A stretch of 11,647 nt of DNA, taken from contig CAIOHM010000007.1 in NCBI GenBank assembly GCA_903858055.1, positions 1 to 11,647 of the forward strand, read 5' to 3'. This document shows, piece by piece, positions 1 through 5,466 of this stretch. Positions within the stretch are counted from its first letter, which is position 1. Each line of letters begins with the position of its first letter. The position numbers and the translations under genes are program-made. The notes under the pieces are model-generated. The model searched no databases and had not been told where the DNA came from. It saw only the letters and a program-made list of their open reading frames with translations. The DNA comes from an uncultured delta proteobacterium (lineage in GTDB: Bacteria; Myxococcota_A; Polyangia; Polyangiales; Polyangiaceae).

Positions 1-114
1 AACCCCCGCCTCGTCTCGCGCCTGCGGCGCGGCGCAGACCTGCTGCCGGCCGACCCGTCGACGTTCTATGCGCCCGGGCCCGAGGGCTACATCGACTACC
101 CCATCGAGGGGTGA
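1..114 (+). CDS. C-terminal end of an unidentified protein (5' end outside window)
   Basis: Reading frame 1 is open from the first base to a TGA at 112-114 and gives the last 37 residues of a protein. The tail is rich in Arg and Leu at first (RLRRGADLLPAD), then Pro, Gly and Tyr, and ends IDYPIEG. I do not recognise a family from this tail and assign no function. It is probably real: the stop falls 35 bp before the globin start, the orientation is the same, and codon use matches its neighbours. It may or may not be co-transcribed with the globin, since a TTGACA box lies directly after its stop. Confidence 0.5.
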   Translation, partial: NPRLVSRLRRGADLLPADPSTFYAPGPEGYIDYPIEG

Positions 115-115
115 G

Positions 116-143
116 TTGACACGCGCCCAAAACGCGGCACGCT
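116..143 (+). promoter_or_regulatory. Possible sigma70-type promoter before the globin gene
   Basis: A perfect TTGACA hexamer lies at 116-121, just after the upstream stop codon. Sixteen bases later, CACGCT (138-143) is a poor match to TATAAT. With this spacing, transcription would begin at or next to the globin ATG (150), giving a leaderless message. This is consistent with the absence of any Shine-Dalgarno-like sequence before that ATG. The -10 match is weak and a lone TTGACA can occur by chance. Confidence 0.25.
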
Positions 144-149
144 GTCGAC

Positions 150-506
150 ATGCAGACGCTCTTCGACAAGTACGGCGGCTTCGCGACGGTCAGTAAAATC
201 GTGCGCGAGTTCTACCGCGAGGTCCTGCAGAGCCCCTCGCTCAAGCACTACTTCGAGGGCGCCCAGATGGAGCGCATCATCGACCACCAGACCAAGTTCA
301 TCGCGCACGTGCTCGGCGGACCGGCCGAGTACACGGGCCGCGAACTGGGCACTGCGCACGGTCACTTGGCCATCACGGGGGCCGCCTTCGCCGAGGTCGC
401 CGCGATCTTGCAAGAGACGCTCGAGGACGCCGGCATGGAGAGCGAGGACGTCGCGACCGTCATGGGCATCGTCGCGAGCGCGCGCGGGAGTGTGGTCCGA
501 GAATGA
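150..506 (+). CDS. glbN: Group I truncated haemoglobin (trHbN/GlbN-like)
   Basis: This is a 118-residue 2-on-2 globin, expected to be a cytosolic haem protein binding O2 or NO. It begins with the LFDKYGG start of the family. It has the B9-B10 pair Phe21-Tyr22 (distal ligand-stabilising Tyr), the glycine motif GGP at 56-58, and the proximal (F8) His70 in AHGHLAIT. Aligned from memory to cyanobacterial GlbN, E7 is Ile43, E10 is His46 and E11 is Gln47. Keeping His at E10 allows bis-His haem ligation as in Synechocystis GlbN. The C-terminus ends SVVRE and lacks the late His that crosslinks to haem there. The ATG at 150 has no visible Shine-Dalgarno site. The stop overlaps the next start (ATGA, 503-506), so it is probably translationally coupled to the cyclase. 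Family assignment is firm; physiological role is inferred. Confidence 0.92.
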   Translation: MQTLFDKYGGFATVSKIVREFYREVLQSPSLKHYFEGAQMERIIDHQTKFIAHVLGGPAEYTGRELGTAHGHLAITGAAFAEVAAILQETLEDAGMESEDVATVMGIVASARGSVVRE

Positions 507-1594
507 GCGCGGACGCGGTGCTCGACGCGCTCGATGTGCCCGTGCTGGTCGTGTCCACGCAAGAATGGACCGTGCGCTCGGCGAACACTTGCGCGGGCCG
601 CTGGCTCGGCGCCGCGGCAGGCGCGCCGCTCAGCGCCTTCATGCCCGACGCGGACCTCACGCGGCTGCAGTCTAAGCTCGCGCGCGGCAAAGAGGCCCGG
701 CACGAGCAGCGCACCCAGACCGACCCGTCCTTCATGGCGCAGTATTTCTTTCGGCCTATGGGCGAGGGTCAGGTCCTCATCGAAGGGCGCAGCGGCGCCG
801 CGCTCGAAGAGGCCGAGGCGATGGTCGCCTCGTACAGCCTGCTCGTCGAGAAGCAGAAGCGGCAGATCGAGGTCGAAAAGACCCGCGTCGAGAAGCTCCT
901 GCTCAACATTCTCCCGCGCAAGTCGGTGGAGCAGCTTCGCCAGTTTGGTCGAACGATCCCCGAGCGCTTCGACGACGTGAGCGTCCTCTTCCTCGACTTC
1001 GTCGGCTTCACGGCGCTCTCGCAGACGCTCTCCCCCGAGGAGCTCTTCAGCGAGCTCAACGACATCTTCTCGGCGTTCGACGACATCATCACGCGCTACG
1101 GCTGCGAGCGCATCAAGACCATCGGCGACGCGTACCTGGCCGTGTGCGGGATGCCCGAGGCGAACCCGATGCACGCGCCGGCAATCGTGACCGCCGCGCT
1201 CGCCATGCGCGCGTTCATCCGCGATCGCAATGCCACCACCCGGCACAAGTGGGCGTGCCGCATCGGCATCCACTCGGGCTCGGTCACGGCCGGCGTCGTC
1301 GGTCGCCTGAAGTACATCTACGACATCTTCGGCGACGGCGTGAACACCGCGAGCCGCATGGAGAGCCACGCGGAGCCGATGACGATCAACGTCTCGGAGT
1401 CGACCCGCGCTCTCCTCGACCCTGCGGCCTTCTCCCTCTCCGCCCGCGCGCCCGTGGACGTGAAGGGCAAGGGCACGATGCGCATGCACTTCGTCGACGA
1501 AGTGCCCGAACTCGAGCTCCACGAGCCCGAGCTCCCGTCGTCCGAGAGCCTCGTTGGCGTCGCGGCGATCTTCGACGAGAAGAAGTTCCCCTGA
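503..1594 (+). CDS. Soluble class III adenylate cyclase, PAS-like domain + coiled coil + catalytic domain
   Basis: This 363-residue protein should make cAMP from ATP. Residues 8-95 look like a PAS-type sensor (PVLVV, then VRSANTCAGRWLG). Residues 100-147 form a coiled coil ending in KLLLNILPRKSVEQLR, the signalling-helix pattern that precedes many cyclase domains, including soluble guanylate cyclases. The catalytic domain covers about 155-335. Metal-binding aspartates are Asp165 (LDFVGFT) and Asp209 (IGDA). Lys205 and Asp274 (YDIFG) are the adenine-selecting pair; guanylate cyclases have Glu and Cys there. Asn281 and Arg285 (VNTASR) are the transition-state residues. All key residues are present, so an active homodimer is likely. 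One small oddity is Gly279 where TVN is usual. There is no signal peptide or membrane segment, so it is cytosolic. The 4-bp overlap with the globin gene suggests that globin is its partner or regulator. The short tail after 335 is acidic and of unknown role. Confidence 0.93.
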   Translation: MSADAVLDALDVPVLVVSTQEWTVRSANTCAGRWLGAAAGAPLSAFMPDADLTRLQSKLARGKEARHEQRTQTDPSFMAQYFFRPMGEGQVLIEGRSGAALEEAEAMVASYSLLVEKQKRQIEVEKTRVEKLLLNILPRKSVEQLRQFGRTIPERFDDVSVLFLDFVGFTALSQTLSPEELFSELNDIFSAFDDIITRYGCERIKTIGDAYLAVCGMPEANPMHAPAIVTAALAMRAFIRDRNATTRHKWACRIGIHSGSVTAGVVGRLKYIYDIFGDGVNTASRMESHAEPMTINVSESTRALLDPAAFSLSARAPVDVKGKGTMRMHFVDEVPELELHEPELPSSESLVGVAAIFDEKKFP

Positions 1595-1601
1595 GGAGGG
1601 G
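1588..1601. terminator. Small GC hairpin between convergent genes (weak terminator candidate)
   Basis: CCCCT (1588-1592) pairs with AGGGG (1597-1601) around a GAGG loop, over the stop of the cyclase gene and just before the convergent AIM24 stop at 1613. The stem has only 5 bp and no T-tract follows on either strand, so its function as a terminator is uncertain. Confidence 0.25.
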
Positions 1602-1612
1602 CTCGCGGGCGA

Positions 1613-2308
1613 TCAGTCGTCGCTGAGCTCGACGCGCGCCTTCACCGGCCGGAAGGGGTGCAAGAACCACGCGAGGTTCGCGGGGTTGCGGCTCTGGATG
1701 AAGACCGTTCCCCTTCCTTGCATTCTGCACACGAGTCCCTCGCCCGAGAAGAAGAGGCTCTTGAGGCCGCCGACCTTCTCGACGCCGTACGAGAGCCCGC
1801 CGTCGAAGCCGACGAGGTGCGTGTTGTCGACGACGTAGCTTCCACCCTCGAGCTCGACCTCGTGGAGCGCGCCGTAGGTCGCGTACCAGACCGTTCCCGG
1901 GCCCACGCAACGCAGCAAGAAGAGCCCCGCGGCGAAGAAGCCACGCACGCCCTGCCACTTCGTGTCGAGGGTGAGCTCCGGCGTCGAGGCGAGGTAAGCG
2001 CCCGATTGCAGGAACATCTCCTCGCCGGGCGCGAGCGTACGGATGCCGATCGATCCCTCGACCGCCGGTGCGACGAGCAAGCGTTCGCCAATCACCGACG
2101 CGCGGAAGGTGTTCTGGAAGAGGCTCTCGCCGCCGAGGAACTTGCGCTTGAGCGCCGCTCCAAAGCCGCCCTGGAGGCTCGTGGTCATGGCAACGCCGAC
2201 GTCGCGCGCGACCATGGCGCCCGACTCGGTGAGGAGCGCTTCGCCCGCCGCCTCGAACGTGACGTGGAGCGAGGCAAAATCAGGACCGTTCTTGATTTCG
2301 TGGCGCAT
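1613..2308 (-). CDS. AIM24/DUF124-family protein (paralogue 1, last in the trio)
   Basis: This 231-residue protein belongs to the TIGR00266/AIM24 family (named for yeast mitochondrial AIM24; bacterial members are of unclear biochemical role, with a beta-rich fold related to the TRAP-like superfamily). Diagnostic stretches are LTESGAMVA (26-34), GGESLFQNTF (59-68), LQSGAYLAS (100-108), GLFLLRCVGPGTVW (128-141), YGALHEVELEGG (145-156), VVDNTHLVGF (159-168) and FSGEGLVC, GRGTVFIQSRN (187-208). It has no signal peptide or transmembrane helix. The ATG at 2308 shares its A with the upstream gene's stop (TGATG), and GAGGA lies 6 bases before it, so translation is coupled but also has its own ribosome site. 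The frame stays open far upstream across the next gene, which is a GC-rich artefact rather than a fusion. Family call is strong; function unknown. Confidence 0.85.
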   Translation of the reverse strand: MRHEIKNGPDFASLHVTFEAAGEALLTESGAMVARDVGVAMTTSLQGGFGAALKRKFLGGESLFQNTFRASVIGERLLVAPAVEGSIGIRTLAPGEEMFLQSGAYLASTPELTLDTKWQGVRGFFAAGLFLLRCVGPGTVWYATYGALHEVELEGGSYVVDNTHLVGFDGGLSYGVEKVGGLKSLFFSGEGLVCRMQGRGTVFIQSRNPANLAWFLHPFRPVKARVELSDD

Positions 2309-2976
2309 CAGGAGTCCTCGCGAGCGGGGAGTAGGGCGCCCACCGTGGAGCCGTACTCCTCGGGGTTGCGCGACTGCATGAAGAGGCGACCGCGGCCGCG
2401 GAACTCGCATACGAGGCCCTCGCCCGAGAAGAACGACGCCACCCAGCCCGAGGCGGCCTTGCCGATCGTGTAGTCGAGCGACGACTCCCAGGCGACGATG
2501 TGGCCCGTGTCGACGGTGAACTCGCCGTCGACGTGCACTTCCTCGAGCGCGCCGAAGGAGCCGACGATCATCGAACCCGCACCGCGCGTGGTGAGGAGGA
2601 AGAGCCCCGCGCCGGAGAACATGCCGCGCAGGCTGCCTTGCGTCGCGATGTCGACGCCCGCGCTCGCCGCCACGTAGGCGCCGTGGCGGAGGAACCACTG
2701 CGTGCGGCCGACCTCGAGCTCGACGAGATCCCCGCGCAGCGCCGGGGCGACGAGCACCTCGCCACCGAGCGGGCCGGCGATGAACGTGTTGCGGAAGATC
2801 GACTCGCCGCCGAAGAGGCGCCCGATGGCCCCGAGCGCACCGCCGGCGCGGGTCTGCATGTGGACGCCTTCCGAGAAGCCAACCATGGCCCCCGACTCGG
2901 CGGTGATGCTCTCGCCGGGCCCGAGACGCACGCGGCCGAGGGTTTGCGAAGGTTTGTAGAGGAGCTCGACGTTCAT
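2308..2976 (-). CDS. AIM24/DUF124-family protein (paralogue 2, middle)
   Basis: This 222-residue member of the same family diverges most at its N-terminus (MNVELLY rather than MRHxIK). Conserved blocks include ITAESGAMVGF (24-34), GGESIFRNTF (56-65), LRHGAYVAAS (96-105), GLFLLTTRGAGSM (124-136), FGALEEVHVDGEFTVDTGHIV (141-161, split here as FGALEEV and TVDTGHIV) and FSGEGLVCEF, QSRNPEEYG (183-209). The ATG at 2976 sits 9 bases after the stop of the third paralogue, with no strong Shine-Dalgarno sequence, which fits reinitiation within an operon. Its stop shares one base with the next start. It is soluble by appearance. Paralogues often occur side by side in bacteria, suggesting a hetero-oligomer, but that is inference. 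Confidence 0.86.
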   Translation of the reverse strand: MNVELLYKPSQTLGRVRLGPGESITAESGAMVGFSEGVHMQTRAGGALGAIGRLFGGESIFRNTFIAGPLGGEVLVAPALRGDLVELEVGRTQWFLRHGAYVAASAGVDIATQGSLRGMFSGAGLFLLTTRGAGSMIVGSFGALEEVHVDGEFTVDTGHIVAWESSLDYTIGKAASGWVASFFSGEGLVCEFRGRGRLFMQSRNPEEYGSTVGALLPAREDS

Positions 2977-2985
2977 GGCCGTGAC

Positions 2986-3678
2986 TCAGGGAAGGAGAGG
3001 AGAAATCCAGGAGACGAGCGCTTGCACGTTGCGGGTCTGGACCCACACGGTGCCGCGCCCCGTGAACTCGCAGACGAGGCCCTCGCCGGAGGCCGCGAGG
3101 CCGAGGAGGCCGCCGCCGGGCGCGCGGATTTGGAAGTCGAGCTGCGGGTCGAAGGCGAGCACGTGCCCGTTGTCGACGATGAGGTTTCCCTCGCAGCGCA
3201 TCGCTTCGACGGCGCCGTACGAGGAGAACCAGACCGAGCCATGGCCGCTGACCTCGAGGAAGAAGAGCCCCTCGCGCGCGAAGAGGGCGCGCAGGCCGCC
3301 CCACCGGAGTGCAATGTGCACGTTTCCCGCGGAGGCGAGGTAAGCGCCCGCGCGGAGGATGATGCTGCCGCCCGCGAGATCGCGGCGCTCGATGCTGCCC
3401 GCGAAGGTGGGCGCGAGGACGAGGCGCCCCGGCGCGAGCGCCGTGAAGTGGTTCACGATGAAGGTCTCGCCGCCGACGAGCTTGCGCACGAGGGCGATGA
3501 AGAACGCTTTCACGACGTTCCAGAACCCCGGGTTTCGCTCGGGCGTGAGCGCTATTTCGAGGTCGATGCTCCGGTCTTTCGCGACCATGGCGCCGGCCTC
3601 GGCGACGATGGCTTCGCCCGCCTCGAGGTGGACCTCGAGCACCCCCATGGCGTTCCCGTGCTTGATGCTATGCCTCAC
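2986..3678 (-). CDS. AIM24/DUF124-family protein (paralogue 3, first in the trio)
   Basis: This 230-residue protein is the promoter-proximal gene of the trio. It shares EAGAMVAKD (27-35), GGETFIVNHFTA (69-80), LRAGAYLASAG (108-118), GLFFLEVSGHGSVW (137-150), SSYGAVEA (152-159), IVDNGHVLAFDPQLDF (167-182) and SGEGLVCEFTGRG (197-209) with its neighbours. Unlike them it has an extra aromatic and hydrophobic stretch, about 50-66 (GFWNVVKAFFIALVRKL), that could be an amphipathic helix touching a membrane or partner. The start is GTG at 3678, supported by a GGAGG ribosome site 6 bases upstream. It is divergent from the M48 peptidase start at 3681, so any promoter must lie inside the peptidase coding sequence. 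No biochemical role can be read from the sequence. Confidence 0.87.
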   Translation of the reverse strand: MRHSIKHGNAMGVLEVHLEAGEAIVAEAGAMVAKDRSIDLEIALTPERNPGFWNVVKAFFIALVRKLVGGETFIVNHFTALAPGRLVLAPTFAGSIERRDLAGGSIILRAGAYLASAGNVHIALRWGGLRALFAREGLFFLEVSGHGSVWFSSYGAVEAMRCEGNLIVDNGHVLAFDPQLDFQIRAPGGGLLGLAASGEGLVCEFTGRGTVWVQTRNVQALVSWISPLLP

Positions 3679-3684
3679 GCGTGA
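3675..3684. promoter_or_regulatory. Perfect 10-bp palindrome holding two divergent GTG start codons
   Basis: TCACGCGTGA is its own reverse complement. The rightward GTG (3681-3683) starts the M48 peptidase; the leftward GTG (3678-3676) starts the first AIM24 paralogue. Each arm therefore encodes a start codon, and only 2 bp separate them. The symmetry could be a dimeric operator or merely the result of two start codons facing each other, since half of it is dictated by the GTG pair. Confidence 0.45.
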
Positions 3685-4520
3685 CCTCCAACGAGCCCGA
3701 GACGCTAGGCGAAAGCCACGAGACGTGCGAGCCCGATGCGGCCCGGCCCATTCCCGCCGGTGTCGGCTTCGCGGCGCGCGCCAAGGGGCCTCGTGACACC
3801 CTCGTGATCCTGGCGCTCCTCGCGGTGTTGGCGCTCCTCGCGCGAGCCTCGCTCGGGCCCCTCACGCAGGCGCTCGTGGCCCGCGTGCCCGTGAGCGTGG
3901 ACGAAGGCGTCGGCGCAAAGATCGCCGAGGTGCAGCGCGCGACCTCCACGCCGATCGACGACGTGCGTGCCGTGCACCTGCGCGATCTCGTCGAGGTCGT
4001 GGCGCCGCGCGTGCGCGAAGCCGTTGGTGCCAAGGCCGCGCTCGGGGCCCCGCGCGTGACGCTGGTGGACTCGGGCGACGTCAACGCCTTCGCGCTGCCC
4101 GGGGGCGAAGTCTTCGTGCTCCGCGGCCTCCTCGAGGCGAAGGGGGTGACCGACGACGTGCTCCTGGGAATCCTTGCGCACGAGCTTGCCCACGCGGCGC
4201 TCCGCCATGGGGTGCGCGGCATCGTGCGACGCAACCTCGTGCGCAGCGCGGCCGTGGTGCTCTTCGGCGGCCTCGACGCCGGGACCGTGGCGCTCGTGGG
4301 CGGCGGCCTCTCGCTCGGTGACCTCGCCTACGACCGCGTGATGGAGGACGAGGCCGACGAAGTCGCGGGGCGCGTGCTGATCGCGAGCGGGCGTCCCGTG
4401 GAGCCGCTCGCGGCTTTCCTCGAGGGCCTCGACGCGCTCGGGCCGACCGTTGCACTCTTCACGAATCACCCCGCGGGTCGCGAGCGCGCGGCGCGGCTCC
4501 GCGCTCAGGCGGTGCGCTGA
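3681..4520 (+). CDS. M48-family membrane-anchored zinc metallopeptidase
   Basis: This 279-residue protein resembles M48 peptidases (HtpX/Ste24/BepA group). It has a polar, acidic N-terminal tail of about 37 residues and one membrane segment at about 39-58 (TLVILALLAVLALLARASL). The peptidase domain follows. NAFALPGGEVFV (135-146) is the typical edge strand. HELAH (167-171) gives the two zinc histidines and the catalytic Glu168. Glu222 in MEDEAD is the third zinc ligand, with Asp226 after it. NHPAGRERAARLR (262-274) is the usual C-terminal signature. A second hydrophobic stretch at 189-213 may be membrane-associated. All zinc residues are present, so it should be active, probably on membrane or envelope proteins. 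GTG 3681 is the first start after an in-frame stop (3663) and no other ATG or GTG precedes the membrane segment, but no Shine-Dalgarno site is visible. Divergent pairing with the AIM24 trio hints at shared control. Family assignment is firm; substrate unknown. Confidence 0.9.
   Translation: MTSNEPETLGESHETCEPDAARPIPAGVGFAARAKGPRDTLVILALLAVLALLARASLGPLTQALVARVPVSVDEGVGAKIAEVQRATSTPIDDVRAVHLRDLVEVVAPRVREAVGAKAALGAPRVTLVDSGDVNAFALPGGEVFVLRGLLEAKGVTDDVLLGILAHELAHAALRHGVRGIVRRNLVRSAAVVLFGGLDAGTVALVGGGLSLGDLAYDRVMEDEADEVAGRVLIASGRPVEPLAAFLEGLDALGPTVALFTNHPAGRERAARLRAQAVR
3685..3689 (-). promoter_or_regulatory. Ribosome binding site for the first AIM24 paralogue
   Basis: On the minus strand this reads GGAGG, 6 bases before the GTG at 3678. 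It decides in favour of that GTG start although it lies inside the first codons of the divergent M48 gene. Confidence 0.6.
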
Positions 4521-4548
4521 GCGAAGCTCGCGAAGGTGTCGCTCAGCG
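4515..4548. terminator. Inverted repeat over two convergent stop codons (bidirectional terminator candidate)
   Basis: CGCTGAGCGA (4515-4524) and TCGCTCAGCG (4539-4548) are perfect 10-bp complements with a 14-base loop. The left arm holds the M48 stop (TGA 4518-4520) and the right arm holds the hydrolase stop (4543-4545, minus strand). The position between convergent genes and the strong GC stem suggest a shared transcription end. There is no T-tract on either side, so it may instead be a pause or RNA-stability hairpin. Confidence 0.55.
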
Positions 4549-5466
4549 GCCCGCGAGCCAACGATCGAGGACCGCGTCACGGCCGAAGGGCAGCAGGTGT
4601 CCGCCCTCGACGATCGCGAGCTCGCCCTTGAAGGCGTCTGCGAGGCGCCGTGCGTGCTCGGGCGGGGTGACGCGATCTTCCCGCGCGCCGACGACGAGCA
4701 CCGCGGATCCGGGGATGCGCGGCGTGCGCGTGCCGGCGCAGGTGGCCGTGAGCAGATCGCGCGCGTCGCCGGCGGGGGGCGCGTCGAAGGGGCGGAACGA
4801 GGCGAGGGGCGTCAGCAGCACGAGACCGTCGAGATCGTGCGCGATCGTCGCCGCGAGCGCCGCGATGTAGGCCCCGAGCGAGAGGCCTGCGAGGACCACA
4901 CGGCGCGCCCCGAGCTCACGCAGCACGAGCGCCGAGGCGACGACGTCGATCGCGCCCTGGCGGAGCGCCTCGAACGTGATGCGCGGGTCCGGATGAGGAA
5001 AGAACGGCCTCTCGCCGCGGGCCTTGCGCGCGCCGTGAAACGGAAGGGTCACGTGGCAAAATGTGTAACCTGCACGCTCAAAGCGCGGCGCTCCAAGGGC
5101 GAAGCGATCGGCGCGCACGGCGCCGCCGAGGTAACCGTGGACCCCCAAGACGACGGAGCGGTTTCGAATCGAGCCGCCGAGCGCGAGGGGCACTACGCGG
5201 TTTCGGGCGTGAGCGAGGAGGGCGTCCGTGACCTCGTGAACGGTCGGCCATGCCGGCGACTCGAAGCGTACGCGGTCGCCGCGGTGCTCGAAGGCTGGGT
5301 GTGGCGGGAGCGCGAAGGGATCGCCGATCACGCGGGGCATTGCCGGAAATGCGCGCTCCGGTCTCGTTCCGTTCGCGCGGGCGCGCGCGGGGTAGACCGC
5401 CGGAAGCAGCACCTTCTCGTCGACGAACGCGGCGAGGGAGCCGAGCAGTCCGGAGCGTTCAGACAC
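4543..5466 (-). CDS. Alpha/beta hydrolase, last gene of the chemosensory operon
   Basis: This 307-residue serine hydrolase has the full catalytic set: nucleophile Ser196 in GLSLG (194-198), Asp264 in GAREDRVTP (260-268) and His290 in VEGGHLLPF (286-294). The oxyanion-type motif GVHGYLGG is at 108-115. LVLLTPLASFRPF (215-227) and the final helix DRWLAGR fit a dienelactone hydrolase/esterase-like core. There is no signal peptide or membrane helix. GTG 5466 lies inside the end of cheR (8-bp overlap with its stop at 5459) and keeps a plausible N-terminal helix (LAAFVDEKVLLPAVYPA). An internal ATG at Met43 is the alternative; neither has a clear ribosome site, and coupling to cheR favours the GTG. 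The substrate cannot be deduced. Placement after cheR is unusual for a chemotaxis operon, and a role there is not shown. It may be a passenger. Confidence 0.75.
   Translation of the reverse strand: MSERSGLLGSLAAFVDEKVLLPAVYPARARANGTRPERAFPAMPRVIGDPFALPPHPAFEHRGDRVRFESPAWPTVHEVTDALLAHARNRVVPLALGGSIRNRSVVLGVHGYLGGAVRADRFALGAPRFERAGYTFCHVTLPFHGARKARGERPFFPHPDPRITFEALRQGAIDVVASALVLRELGARRVVLAGLSLGAYIAALAATIAHDLDGLVLLTPLASFRPFDAPPAGDARDLLTATCAGTRTPRIPGSAVLVVGAREDRVTPPEHARRLADAFKGELAIVEGGHLLPFGRDAVLDRWLAGR

Noticed and set aside
362..1522. Long minus-strand open frame opposite the cyclase
   Set aside because: It lies antisense to the cyclase with its clear catalytic motifs, and its product is Arg/Glu/Ala/His-rich with no recognisable motif. 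GC-rich third positions keep the opposite frame open.
1613..3304. One very long minus-strand frame suggesting a fused or frameshifted AIM24 protein
   Set aside because: Only its last 231 residues are AIM24-like; upstream it runs in a different frame from the second paralogue, giving low-complexity Arg-rich residues. The separate TGATG start is well supported, so it is a chance extension.
2500..3684. 394-residue plus-strand frame opposite AIM24 paralogues 2 and 3
   Set aside because: The product is repetitive Glu/Arg/Ala/Asp and it is wholly antisense to two genes with family motifs.
3705..4580. 291-residue minus-strand frame opposite the M48 gene
   Set aside because: The HELAH and MEDEAD motifs are on the plus strand; the opposite product has no motif and continues past both the stop and the start of the M48 gene.
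5339..5466. Hydrolase start at the internal ATG (Met43) in place of GTG 5466
   Set aside because: The GTG retains a plausible amphipathic N-terminal helix and couples to the cheR stop. The ATG has no better ribosome site, so it is kept only as an alternative.
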